A stretch of DNA of 47,477 nt from Hyphomicrobiales bacterium (lineage in GTDB: Bacteria; Pseudomonadota; Alphaproteobacteria; Rhizobiales; Rhizobiaceae), in the NCBI GenBank assembly GCA_900473745.1, contig UCMW01000024.1:1-47477 (forward strand). Direction: 5' to 3'. Shown here piece by piece: positions 24,818 through 32,392 of this stretch. How positions within the stretch are numbered: the first letter of the stretch is position 1; each line of letters begins with the position of its first letter. The position numbers and the translations under genes were made by a program. The notes under the pieces were generated by a model. The model saw only the letters and a program-made list of their open reading frames with translations. It searched no databases and was not told the origin of the DNA.

Positions 24818-24828
24818 AAACAGGGAAC
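24814..24828 (-). promoter_or_regulatory. LexA (SOS) box upstream of umuDC
   Basis: On the minus strand this reads GTTC-CCTGTTT-GTTC, the exact direct-repeat GTTC-N7-GTTC box bound by LexA in alphaproteobacteria. It lies 35-49 bp before the umuD-like start codon. Confidence 0.85.
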
Positions 24829-24956
24829 GCATGGACCGCTGAAAGTCAAGATGGAACATGACGCGAGCCTAATCTGCAGATTTGCACCTGACGCGAGTGT
24901 CTGCGGGGTGTTAGCTTTTTGATGCGTTGTCACAATGGAGAGGAATAAGGATCGCC

Positions 24957-25304
24957 ATGACTGACGAAGTGGAACACCTGTCAAATACGCTGATGTGGAC
25001 CGTCGGCATGATTACTCAAGCCGGGCCAGACGACCTCAAACGTGTGGCAAATGCCTATCGAGAAGCGCAGGATCTCGTTTCGCAGATTCCGAAGACCGAG
25101 GAAGGCGCGCGGCCTGGCATCGTCGCTTGCTTCCATCGCTCGGACGAGTACCGCGCTGCAGACGATATCGCCTGCGTGGGATGGGTCCTAACGGCTATCC
25201 AGGAGCGCGTAAACGAAGGCGACCTACGAGACTGGAGAAAATTGCGAACGGTCGTGAAGCAGATGGTAAAGCTGCTGCCGGAGCCGACGCGCTCGCTTCA
25301 CTGA
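24957..25304 (+). CDS. Hypothetical protein
   Basis: A 115-residue soluble, helical product divergent from umuDC. ATG at 24957 has AAGGATCGCC before it; an upstream in-frame start at 24927 is less well placed. The sequence includes PDDLKRVANAYREAQDLVSQIPKTEEG and RVNEGDLRDWRKLRTVVKQM. No family is recognised. Its stop region overlaps the end of the convergent gene at 25298 by 7 bp. Given its position it might be co-regulated with the SOS operon, but no box faces it. Confidence 0.6.
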   Translation: MTDEVEHLSNTLMWTVGMITQAGPDDLKRVANAYREAQDLVSQIPKTEEGARPGIVACFHRSDEYRAADDIACVGWVLTAIQERVNEGDLRDWRKLRTVVKQMVKLLPEPTRSLH

Positions 25305-25639
25305 ATATTTGGTGTATCGAGAAGATGTTCAAAGCCCTCCCAGGTCGCCTTGTCGTCCACCCAATGACGCTGAAGCTCTTTCCATCTTCGGTCCGCCGAA
25401 ACCTGCATCTTCGCGATCCGCTCAAGGAGATGGCGTGAGAAAAGCAAGTCGTCCTGTTGAGCGGTTTTGAATATGATACCGCCCTCCGGGTCATATGCGA
25501 CCTGAAGCAGCTGATTGTCGGCATCGAGGACGAACATCGACACTTCGGGTTCGACATCCTCGTTTCTGGTTATGATCAGCGTATCGACTGGGTAGCCGCC
25601 GGTTGCCTTTTGCAGCGCCTGGTCAAAAGCATTGGTCAT
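25298..25639 (-). CDS. Hypothetical protein
   Basis: A 113-residue acidic soluble protein (TNAFDQALQKATGGYPVDTLIITRNEDVEPEVS near its start). AGGAAAGGTGATCAC before ATG gives a good ribosome site. It contains a beta-rich stretch that looks like it could sense or bind (VSMFVLDADNQLLQVAYDPEGGIIFKT). No family is recognised; function unknown. Convergent with the preceding gene, overlapping by 7 bp. Confidence 0.65.
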   Translation of the reverse strand: MTNAFDQALQKATGGYPVDTLIITRNEDVEPEVSMFVLDADNQLLQVAYDPEGGIIFKTAQQDDLLFSRHLLERIAKMQVSADRRWKELQRHWVDDKATWEGFEHLLDTPNIQ

Positions 25640-26007
25640 GTGATCACCTTTCCTCTCACTGTCGAATCTAACGGAACGGTTTTGGCGGGGGAAGTCGGTC
25701 CCGGCTTCCGCTTCGCGGCGCTATGCTAAGCCTCCTGCGGCTTCCCTATTTCCATCAAAACCGTGTCGAGAATTCCCGCTTTCCCGCCCCTTAAGGAGGG
25801 TCGGCGCTATGCTGAAAGCTCCGATGTTCTTCATTGTCTTCCTCGGATCTCGGACTGGCGCCGATCGATCCGAGCGGTGTCTTCGCCAGAAGGGCCGGAG
25901 AAGGACGCCGCATGAGCGCCAGCTGTTCGCCAAAGGCGGCCGGCGCGCGGCGGAAACCAAAGCCAACCCGCTTAGTATTGTGGCGCGGCTTTCGCCGCGC
26001 CATTCGT
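25640..26007. other. 368-bp stretch with a hairpin, no firm gene
   Basis: A plus-strand frame from 25809 has a fair ribosome site (AAGGAGGG) but runs into the antisense of the XRE gene and becomes compositionally unlike a protein, so it is not called. A strong hairpin closes the stretch at 25982-26001. Confidence 0.4.
25982..26001 (-). terminator. GC-rich hairpin after the XRE regulator gene
   Basis: GGCGCGGC and GCCGCGCC form a perfect 8-bp stem with a TTTC loop, beginning 6 bp after the XRE stop codon. There is no T-run, so it may stop transcription only weakly or protect the mRNA end. Confidence 0.45.
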
Positions 26008-26541
26008 TTACTGCCTTCCGATCGTCCGGGGCTCCATGGCGATCACCAGGTCATGCACCATCTTCAAGGTCGTATCGTCGAGCTTTTTCAGGTGGTCGAC
26101 CGTTTCCTCCATCAGCTGGTCTCTCAGGGCTTCGCGTGACTCGGCTTTGGAGTGAGAGGGCTGTTCGTTGACGAGAGGATCGAAGAACTCTTCCGGGGTG
26201 ATATTCAGGACTTCGAAAACGTGGAGCAGGCGTCCGACTGTCATCAAGGAGGAGGCGTTTTCGTAGCGGGCGTAGGTAGCCTCCTTCACCCCTAGCAGCA
26301 TAGCGACTTTGGCTTGCGCAATCTGTCGGTCGGTTCGCAGGTCACGCAGCCTCTGAGCGACAAGCAGGTCCAGTTCCTTAAGATCGATGATCTTTCCGTC
26401 GAGCCGCTTGCGATAAACGGGACAGTCTTTGTCCGGGTCGTCAACGCGTTCAAGTCCGAGATAGCTTACCCACTGCTCGAGTCCGAAACCTGCCATTGCC
26501 ACCAACCACACTGGAATTTCATCGTTGTTCCTCCGGGACAA
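26008..26541 (-). CDS. XRE-family transcription regulator
   Basis: A DNA-binding regulator of about 177 residues with the Cro/C1-type helix-turn-helix at about residues 60-115 (AQAKVAMLLGVKEATYARYENASSLMTVGRLLHVFEVL). N- and C-terminal extensions are not recognised. The start is uncertain: TTG at 26541 opens the frame, and an internal Met (MAGFGLEQW, residue 16) is an alternative. It resembles in layout the regulator at 33737 (HTH in the middle, a C-terminal dimer-like helix with LDDTTLKMVHDLV), so the two may be distant relatives. Possible target: nearby plasmid genes. Confidence 0.82.
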   Translation of the reverse strand: MSRRNNDEIPVWLVAMAGFGLEQWVSYLGLERVDDPDKDCPVYRKRLDGKIIDLKELDLLVAQRLRDLRTDRQIAQAKVAMLLGVKEATYARYENASSLMTVGRLLHVFEVLNITPEEFFDPLVNEQPSHSKAESREALRDQLMEETVDHLKKLDDTTLKMVHDLVIAMEPRTIGRQ

Positions 26542-27220
26542 TTAAAGATGGGGCCTCGAAAGTCTACCCTGGATAGCTGCTTTGGCGCATCGCTTGGCGA
26601 CCCCGTTCTATGCCTTCGGCACGGAGCCAGCAGGCGCTGTCTCCGCCCATTCTGGTAACGATCGGTTGCGCTGCGGCTTCGCCTTCAATCACATGCATCT
26701 TGGGCAAAAATCGGTTCGGAACATTTACAGCTTTCCGCAATCGACCCATATTGCCCGCTTATCAGGTCAGGTCGTGGCAGATCTCTAGCCCTTTTCTGTC
26801 ATGTGCCTACGGAGGCCGCCCTGCCTCGTATTGGGGCGGCCTTTCCCCTCCCCTACTGCTCTTCACAATAATCAGCATTAGCGGTTTGCCGGCCTAGGCT
26901 AGGATAAAGCAGTGACGCCGGAGGCGTCCTGTCTGTCTCTTTGATGAGGGAAAGAGGAGCGCCGCCCCCTCTCCCTCACAAGGGGAAAAAACGGTCTCCC
27001 CGTCCTTCCTTCGCGCAGCCTTGGGGCAGCGCTTTGTGCAGGAGCGCCGCTGACGCGAGGCCCCTTCGGCTTTGCCTCGGGCGGGCGAACCCCCTCCGCT
27101 TTTATCCCCTTGCCACCCTCTCCCCCGCTGCTCCGCGCGAGCTCGGGAACAGGAGCGGGGCTCCTGCCCACGATGGGCATGAGAAGACCGCTTCGCGGAA
27201 ATGGAGAAAGGGTGAGAACT
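26542..27220. other. 679-bp stretch with a terminator-like hairpin, no gene called
   Basis: Several overlapping frames exist, but none has a ribosome site and a protein-like sequence together. The stretch from about 26920 to 27200 is low in complexity and GC-rich, with repeated CGCC/GGCG and CCCCTT runs. The hairpin at 26814-26841 is the only clear signal. Confidence 0.4.
26814..26841 (+). terminator. Rho-independent-like hairpin
   Basis: GGCCGCCC and GGGCGGCC make a perfect 8-bp stem with a 12-nt loop, followed by TTTCCCC on the plus strand. No gene ends just before it; it may be a remnant terminator of a lost gene. Confidence 0.5.
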
Positions 27221-27676
27221 ATGACCACAACCGCAACCGTTTACCTGCTGGACTCGGAAGCCGGGACCATTCAAGCCGCAGAGGTCGCAGCACCGAGCGC
27301 GTTCTCTCAGACCTACGGGCTGATTGGATGCCAGCTTGTCGAGGTGGTGCCATTCGACACGAACCACGTTCTTATCGTCGATGAGGAGGGTTTGCGCGAT
27401 GGCTTGACTGCCTTCACTGTCTTTGACGGCTACCCGCGGCCCTTGGCCGGAAAGATCGTTCTTGCCGGTCTGGACGGCTCGCATGTGCTGCCGCCGCAGA
27501 TCAGCATCGAGGAGGCGACGACCCGCCTGAGCGTCTGCAAGCCCGTTCTCGATCCGGTATTTGCCAAGGCGGACGAGCATTCTTCCCATGGGGTTATTCT
27601 AGGCGGCGCTTTGATCGGGTTCCAGACCCGCATCACCCGCACCCACCCGACCGTTATGGCGGGAGTGGTCCGATGA
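27221..27676 (+). CDS. DUF3846-like plasmid protein
   Basis: A 151-residue protein from ATG at 27221, with GGAGAAAGGGTGAGAACT before it. The central part (QLVEVVPFDTNHVLIVDEEGLRDGL) resembles the DUF3846 domain found on plasmids and phages, where function is unknown. The last 35 residues (SHGVILGGALIGFQTRITRTHP) suggest a conserved C-terminal element. It overlaps the next gene by 4 bp (ATGA), so the two are translationally coupled. Confidence 0.7.
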   Translation: MTTTATVYLLDSEAGTIQAAEVAAPSAFSQTYGLIGCQLVEVVPFDTNHVLIVDEEGLRDGLTAFTVFDGYPRPLAGKIVLAGLDGSHVLPPQISIEEATTRLSVCKPVLDPVFAKADEHSSHGVILGGALIGFQTRITRTHPTVMAGVVR

Positions 27677-28671
27677 TCATCGCTGTTGTCGAGGACCGCA
27701 CCCTGTCCATTCTCGCCGGAACCTTTGCCGCGACCATCGCGGCGAAGGACATCGAATATAGCTTCCATGCCCTCACGCATTTTCCGGAGCGGCGCACCCT
27801 TTCCGAACTGGAAGGGCTGGCAGAGCGCCTGAACGGCTTTGCCGCCTACATGGGGGAGCAGTGGGAGCAAGCAAAACTGCCCCTGCCGGATGCTGAACTA
27901 GAGGCCTTTGCCCGCCGTCATGTCGAGATCACCGCCAAGTATTGGGCAGCGGAAGGTCGTTGCATGAACTGGTTCATCACCGGACCTGCGCGTTTTCCCG
28001 TCGCCCGCAATGAAAAGCGGATGCGAGTTTCAGACGCCCGCCGTGCTGACATCTCAGCCCATATCGCGACTGCGAAAAAGGCAGTGAAGCGCAAGGCGTT
28101 TCCCCACGGGACCGATGACGAGCCGATCCGAGCCAGTGATCCGGCCGCCATGCAGCGCATCGCCTCGCGGATCGAAGACCTGGCACTGTCCATCGACCGG
28201 ATGAAACGGGCGAATGTCATCATTCGTCGGATGGAGAAGGATCAGGCGAGCGAAGCCGACATTCTGGCCCGTGTGGTGGCAGAAACCGGCATGGACGAGG
28301 AGAGGGCATCGCGTGGCGTTACCCTTGCCCCATGGCAGAACCGACGCGGCTTTTCCACCACCAACACCCGCGCCGAGCTGCGCCGTATGCAATCCCGCCT
28401 CGCTTCGCTTGCTGCGATGAAGAAGCGCGGCGACCGCGCCGAGGACGTCGAGACGGAGGCAGGAGCCGTCACGGTCAAGGAAAATACCGACTTGGCCCGC
28501 ATTCAGTTGCTGTTTCCCGGCAAGCCGGACGAACAGACGCGGCGCACCCTGAAATCTCACGGGTTCCGCTGGTCCCCGTCGCAAGGGGCATGGCAGCGCA
28601 ACTTGAACGAGGCCGGACGCTATGCGGCAAGTCGTGTCTTGAAATCGATCAGCGGCGACAGCGCCGCTTGA
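27673..28671 (+). CDS. Plasmid protein with a C-terminal GFRWSP-type domain
   Basis: A 332-residue soluble protein coupled to the preceding gene by ATGA. The middle is rich in long charged helices (SRIEDLALSIDRMKRANVIIRRMEKD). The C-terminal 60 residues (LLFPGKPDEQTRRTLKSHGFRWSP, then AWQRNLNEAGRYAA) match a short motif seen at the ends of many plasmid and phage proteins of unknown function. No catalytic motif is visible. It probably forms a two-gene unit with the DUF3846-like gene and perhaps the short gene after it. Confidence 0.75.
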   Translation: MIIAVVEDRTLSILAGTFAATIAAKDIEYSFHALTHFPERRTLSELEGLAERLNGFAAYMGEQWEQAKLPLPDAELEAFARRHVEITAKYWAAEGRCMNWFITGPARFPVARNEKRMRVSDARRADISAHIATAKKAVKRKAFPHGTDDEPIRASDPAAMQRIASRIEDLALSIDRMKRANVIIRRMEKDQASEADILARVVAETGMDEERASRGVTLAPWQNRRGFSTTNTRAELRRMQSRLASLAAMKKRGDRAEDVETEAGAVTVKENTDLARIQLLFPGKPDEQTRRTLKSHGFRWSPSQGAWQRNLNEAGRYAASRVLKSISGDSAA

Positions 28672-28698
28672 TCAGCCCGGAAAACAGAGGATCCCCAC

Positions 28699-28812
28699 AT
28701 GAACGAGCAGATTTTTACAGCCATGGAGTTTTCCGGCCGAGGCGACGCCATGTTTGGCGGCAGTGCCGCCGACTGGAGGAAGCCTACCTTCGGTGCGCTG
28801 ACAGCATTTTAG
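28699..28812 (+). CDS. Very short plasmid protein, perhaps truncated
   Basis: A 37-residue frame starting MNEQIFTAMEFSGRGDAMFGG, 27 bp after the previous stop, with AGAGGATCC before its ATG. The abrupt end (GALTAF) and the degenerate DNA that follows suggest it may be the surviving start of a longer gene. No family is recognised. Confidence 0.4.
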   Translation: MNEQIFTAMEFSGRGDAMFGGSAADWRKPTFGALTAF

Positions 28813-29081
28813 TGCTTTTACGGAGCTGGTTCTGAAGAGCCGGCCTAGTCGCCGTTCAGACGATTGCGATCCCTGCCAATCCAGCGTGCGCGGGTCGCTC
28901 GATGGGAGCCCGCCCTCCCCTAGGGCTCTCTTCCCGCTCAGTCTACTGTAGCGGTGAAACCTGGCAGATCGAGCAGGAGGGGTTGTTCGGCCCTATACTC
29001 TGGCCGGGCTGCGCGGTCTGCGCCACTCAAAAGATCTCGAACAGATGGCAAGGGTCTCAGTGCCGGAACTCCCCTGCCCTA

Positions 29082-29270
29082 TCAAACGGCCGCGATGTCA
29101 ACGAAGTCGGTGTTAACGGCGGCATATTCCGCTGCGTTCATCAAATGGAACAGCAAACACCGACCATGAGCGGCAGTCTTCTTGGCGATCCGAGCGACCG
29201 TAGGGAATATCTGCTGGAATAGAGGCGAGTCGATCTCCTCGATTACCGGGCGTTTGCACCGCCGCCAATG
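29082..29270 (-). pseudogene. Probable C-terminal fragment of a lost gene
   Basis: A minus-strand frame with a protein-like sequence (RPVIEEIDSPLFQQIFPT, then FHLMNAAEYAAVNTDF) ends in TGA at 29082. It has no upstream start codon; the frame is blocked by TGA at its 5' end. The origin is not recognised. Confidence 0.3.
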
Positions 29271-29796
29271 TCAAAGCCGTGGAAGTCGAGCATGATCACG
29301 AACTTGAACGGCCTTACCCGTGCCGATCAACTTGCCGCAGCTGTGAAACGTGGCATCTGCGAGAACGATGTGCTGACAGCCTGCCCTACTCAGGCATATC
29401 TGATACAGATCGCCGATATGAGGCGTCCGCGTCCTCCCTCTCGCACTCTTCACCCGCCTCTGGCCCCCGACATTTCGCCAATACCTGAGATGACTGGCTG
29501 GTTATCGCCAGTCCGGCTAAGCACACTAGCGTGGGGACGCGCGGGAAACGAATTGGCAGTGTTCGGGATGGGATCGGATGAGGCTGAAGAGGTAGCCGGT
29601 GAGAGACTATCCGCTGGATGATTCCCTCACGAGGCGGCGCACCGATATATACGACGCGTGGCGTCAGTTTGGGTCGATTGGGTTTGTAAAGGAACCGAAC
29701 CAAAATTGGTGATTTAAACAATAGCACGTCAGCCCGTGCGCGGGTAGGTAGCATCTATAGTGCGTAACTTGTTGTCGCCACTACAGAACTTAGAGT

Positions 29797-29812
29797 TTTG
29801 ACGGCAGTCAAT
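29797..29812. other. parS-like 16-mer upstream of repA
   Basis: TTTGACGGCAGTCAAT is a near-palindrome with arms TTGAC and GTCAA around a central GC. It is nearly the reverse complement of the site at 31184-31199 and fits the layout of RepB-binding parS sites (16 bp, central GC). Confidence 0.5.
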
Positions 29813-29954
29813 CGATGGCGCAAGGCTTCACTCGCTGTCCGCGCGGCGCCAAAACATAGCGGCTTTTACCCCTCGTGGGGCCTTAAGGTTTTGTTAACTT
29901 AATTTTCCTTGCTGGAATCAGAGAATCGGGGATAATGACGGCATATCCTCAGTT

Positions 29955-29970
29955 TCGGTAATTTTACCGA
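29955..29970. promoter_or_regulatory. Perfect 16-bp palindrome just upstream of repA
   Basis: TCGGTAATTTTACCGA is a perfect palindrome 4 bp before the GTC/GTG region where repA begins. In repABC plasmids RepA (with RepB) represses the operon by binding near its promoter, so this is a likely operator. No experimental basis is visible in the sequence. Confidence 0.55.
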
Positions 29971-29974
29971 CAGA

Positions 29975-31180
29975 ATGGTCAACGACTCTATGAACGCGTT
30001 CTCACTTCCTTCGTTCGAACTGGACGACAAGATACTGATGCAAGGTGCGGAAATCTCTCGCAGGCTGAACCAGCTGCGGCTGGAGAATTTCCCGCCGAGC
30101 GCGAAGAAAACCTTGCGGCAGTTTTCTGTGGGCGAGGTTGCCCACTACCTCGGCGTTACGCCAAGCAATCTGAAACGGCTTTATTTGGACGGGAAGGGAC
30201 CGGTCCCGACCACAATGTCGGGGAATAGGAAGTACTACACAGCCGAGCAGATGTTGGAGCTGCGGCAGTACCTCGCGGAAACCGGGAAGAGCGAAGCCAA
30301 GAGATACCTCCCACAGCGCAAGCCGGGCGACAAGCTTCAGGTCATTGCCGTCGTGAACTTCAAGGGCGGTAGCGGCAAAACGACGACTGCTGCCCACCTA
30401 GCCCAGCATCTTGCGCTTACGGGCCATCGAGTTCTTGCCATCGACCTCGATCCGCAGGCTTCGCTTTCGGCTCTGCATGGCTTTCAGCCCGAACTCGATC
30501 AAAACCCGTCGCTCTACGATACGATCCGATACGACGAGCGGAAGCCGATTGCGGATGTGATCTTACCAACCAATTTCCCTGGCCTCGACATCATCCCGGC
30601 GAATCTTGAGCTGCAGGAGTACGAATACGATACCCCGCTCGCGATGCAGGCCGGCAGCGAGGGCAAGCGGTTTTTCACTCGACTTGGCAAGGCCCTCATG
30701 GACGTCGATGATCGTTACGATGTTGTGATCATCGATTGTCCGCCGCAGCTAGGATATCTGTCGTTGACTGCCCTCACCGCCTCAACATCGGTTCTGATTA
30801 CCGTCCACCCGCAAATGCTGGATCTGATGTCCATGAGCCAGTTTTTGCTGATGCTCGGCAACATCACGAAGACCATCAAGGCGGCTGGTGCTGACGTAAG
30901 GCTTGATTGGCTACGCTACCTGATCACCCGTTTTGAGCCGCAAGACGTGCCTCAGGTTCAAATGCTTGGCTTCATGCAATCAATGCTCGCCGAGGAAATC
31001 CTGAAGACGCCGATGGTAAAGACGACTGCGATCTCTGACGCCGGATTGACCAAGCGGAGTCTTTACGAGCTAGAACGATCTAACTTTACCCGGGGGACTT
31101 ACGACCGCGCCATCGAGTGTATGGATGCCGTGAATTTCGAAATTCAGGGACTTATCCATCGAGCATGGGGGAGAATGTAA
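29975..31180 (+). CDS. repA: Plasmid partition ATPase RepA (ParA family)
   Basis: RepA drives plasmid segregation and represses the repABC operon. The 401-residue product has an N-terminal helix-turn-helix that is typical of ParA type Ia proteins (FSVGEVAHYLGVTPSNLKRLYLDGKGP, about residues 50-75). The deviant Walker A FKGGSGKTT lies at about 130-138 and the Walker B region reads VVIIDCPPQLG. Length and motifs match rhizobial RepA. ATG at 29990 (MNAFSLP) is an alternative start. It opens the repABC operon, and a parS-like site separates it from repB. Confidence 0.96.
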   Translation: MVNDSMNAFSLPSFELDDKILMQGAEISRRLNQLRLENFPPSAKKTLRQFSVGEVAHYLGVTPSNLKRLYLDGKGPVPTTMSGNRKYYTAEQMLELRQYLAETGKSEAKRYLPQRKPGDKLQVIAVVNFKGGSGKTTTAAHLAQHLALTGHRVLAIDLDPQASLSALHGFQPELDQNPSLYDTIRYDERKPIADVILPTNFPGLDIIPANLELQEYEYDTPLAMQAGSEGKRFFTRLGKALMDVDDRYDVVIIDCPPQLGYLSLTALTASTSVLITVHPQMLDLMSMSQFLLMLGNITKTIKAAGADVRLDWLRYLITRFEPQDVPQVQMLGFMQSMLAEEILKTPMVKTTAISDAGLTKRSLYELERSNFTRGTYDRAIECMDAVNFEIQGLIHRAWGRM

Positions 31181-31183
31181 CGT

Positions 31184-31199
31184 GTTGACCGCCGTCAAA
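31184..31199. other. parS-like 16-mer between repA and repB
   Basis: GTTGACCGCCGTCAAA matches the parS pattern of repABC plasmids, GTT-N4-GC-N4-AAC, except for the last base. Arms TTGAC and GTCAA are perfect. The position between repA and repB is one of the known parS locations. Confidence 0.7.
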
Positions 31200-31251
31200 A
31201 TTCAGAAGGTTCTTCATCGAATCAACCGCTTAACGATCCGAGGATAACAAG

Positions 31252-32232
31252 ATGGCGCGGAAGAACCCATTTATGAACGTCATGAGCGAGGAAGCGCCGG
31301 ATAACTCCAAGGCTATCCTCGAATATACGAACAAGGGGGCCTCGAAGTCGCTTATCCATTCTCTAGACGAGATGGCCGCGCAGGCAGATCGCTTTCTAGA
31401 AGGAGAGACTGTTGTCGAGCTCGATCCCGCTATCATCGACGATTCGTTCATTCGGGACCGCCTCGAAGACGACCCGGCAGATTTCGACGAGCTCCTGTCA
31501 GCAATCCGAGATCGCGGGCAGGACACTCCTATCCTTGTGAGGCCGCACCCGTCAGCCACGGGGCGGTACATGGTGGTATTCGGGCACAGACGCCTTCGTG
31601 CGGCCAAGGCGCTCGAACGAAAAGTGCGTGCGGTCGTCAAAGACCTTAAAGACAGCGATCACCTCGTCGCCCAGGGTCAAGAGAACTCCGCACGGGCGAA
31701 CCTGTCGTTTATCGAGAAGGCAATCTTCGCTGCAGAGATTGCCCGTCGTCAGTTCGATGGCGACAACGCGATTGTGCTTTCCGCCCTGTCTATAGACCGG
31801 GCAACGCTCTCGAAGATGCTGGCCGTCTCGACCATTCCCAAACTGGTGCTTGATGCCGTCGGTGCTGCCAAGGGCATCGGGAGGGATCGCTGGTACGAAC
31901 TCAAGAACCTGTTAGAGCGTCCATCGACTCTTGAGAAAGCACTGAGCTTCATTGAGACCGCCGACTTTAAAGCAAATGGCGGCGACGACCGTTTCAATGC
32001 ACTACTGGCTTTCTTGAAGGCAGTCGGGAAGCAGGGCAGTCCTAAGGCGATTAGGACCCAGAAGTGGTCGTCAGAAGACAAAGCCGTATCAGCCTATATC
32101 AAGGCGGACGCAAAAACGTACACCTTCGCCCTAAAAGCGCGGGATGCCGCGGGCTTCGGCGATTTCATCGCTGACAGCCTGGGAGACTTGTACCAAGCCT
32201 ATCGGAACAAATTGGATCAACAAGGAGAGTAA
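31252..32232 (+). CDS. repB: Plasmid partition protein RepB (ParB family)
   Basis: RepB binds parS and works with RepA in segregation. The 326-residue protein starts ARKNPFMNV and has a ParB-like nuclease/CTPase fold at about residues 60-160, including a GHRRLRAAKAL block and ENSARANLSFIEKA. A helix-turn-helix follows (LSALSIDRATLSKMLAVSTIPK). The C-terminus should dimerise. Length is normal for RepB (about 320-340). It follows repA by 71 bp, with the parS-like site in the gap. Confidence 0.95.
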   Translation: MARKNPFMNVMSEEAPDNSKAILEYTNKGASKSLIHSLDEMAAQADRFLEGETVVELDPAIIDDSFIRDRLEDDPADFDELLSAIRDRGQDTPILVRPHPSATGRYMVVFGHRRLRAAKALERKVRAVVKDLKDSDHLVAQGQENSARANLSFIEKAIFAAEIARRQFDGDNAIVLSALSIDRATLSKMLAVSTIPKLVLDAVGAAKGIGRDRWYELKNLLERPSTLEKALSFIETADFKANGGDDRFNALLAFLKAVGKQGSPKAIRTQKWSSEDKAVSAYIKADAKTYTFALKARDAAGFGDFIADSLGDLYQAYRNKLDQQGE

Positions 32233-32237
32233 TCGGC

Positions 32238-32298
32238 AAAAAGAAAAAGGCCCCCAAACGACCGAAGTCGTGGAAGCCCTTCTCGTATTCCCTAAGCA
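32238..32298 (-). ncRNA. Countertranscribed RNA (ctRNA) of the repABC unit
   Basis: On the minus strand between repB and repC a promoter can be read: TTGACT (32333-32328), a 17-bp spacer and GAATCT (32310-32305). Transcription would start near 32298 and run for about 60 nt into a strong terminator. That terminator is a stem with a TTCG tetraloop (ACGAC/GTCGT, extended by GGCTTCC against GGGGGCC with G-U pairs), followed by TTTTTC-TTTTT. This size, position and structure match the antisense RNA that limits repC expression in repABC plasmids and is the incompatibility element. Ends are approximate. Confidence 0.8.
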
Positions 32299-32392
32299 AG
32301 AATGAGATTCGCATTTCCATGAATCCCAGTCAAGAGTCTTTGGCATCGTTTTGGTGAGCGGATTTCTTTTGCCTGAAGAAAGGTGAAGGAAT

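Larger units (their letters stand above)
28813..29974. other. 1.16-kb mostly non-coding stretch before repA
   Basis: No intact gene was found. Plus- and minus-strand frames here lack ribosome sites. The stretch holds a probable gene fragment on the minus strand (29082-29270), a parS-like 16-mer (29797-29812), an AT-rich segment at about 29885-29950 and a perfect palindrome at 29955-29970. The last 200 bp probably contain the repA promoter. Confidence 0.5.

Noticed and set aside
25809..26171. Plus-strand frame with a good ribosome site opposite the XRE gene
   Set aside because: After the first dozen residues it is rich in Arg, Ser and Pro and overlaps the well-supported XRE coding sequence on the other strand.
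28902..29222. Plus-strand frame before repA
   Set aside because: No ribosome site, and the opposite strand carries a more protein-like fragment in the same place.
29386..29754. Minus-strand frame of about 120 residues
   Set aside because: No ribosome site, a composition rich in Arg and Pro, and nothing recognisable; most likely chance.
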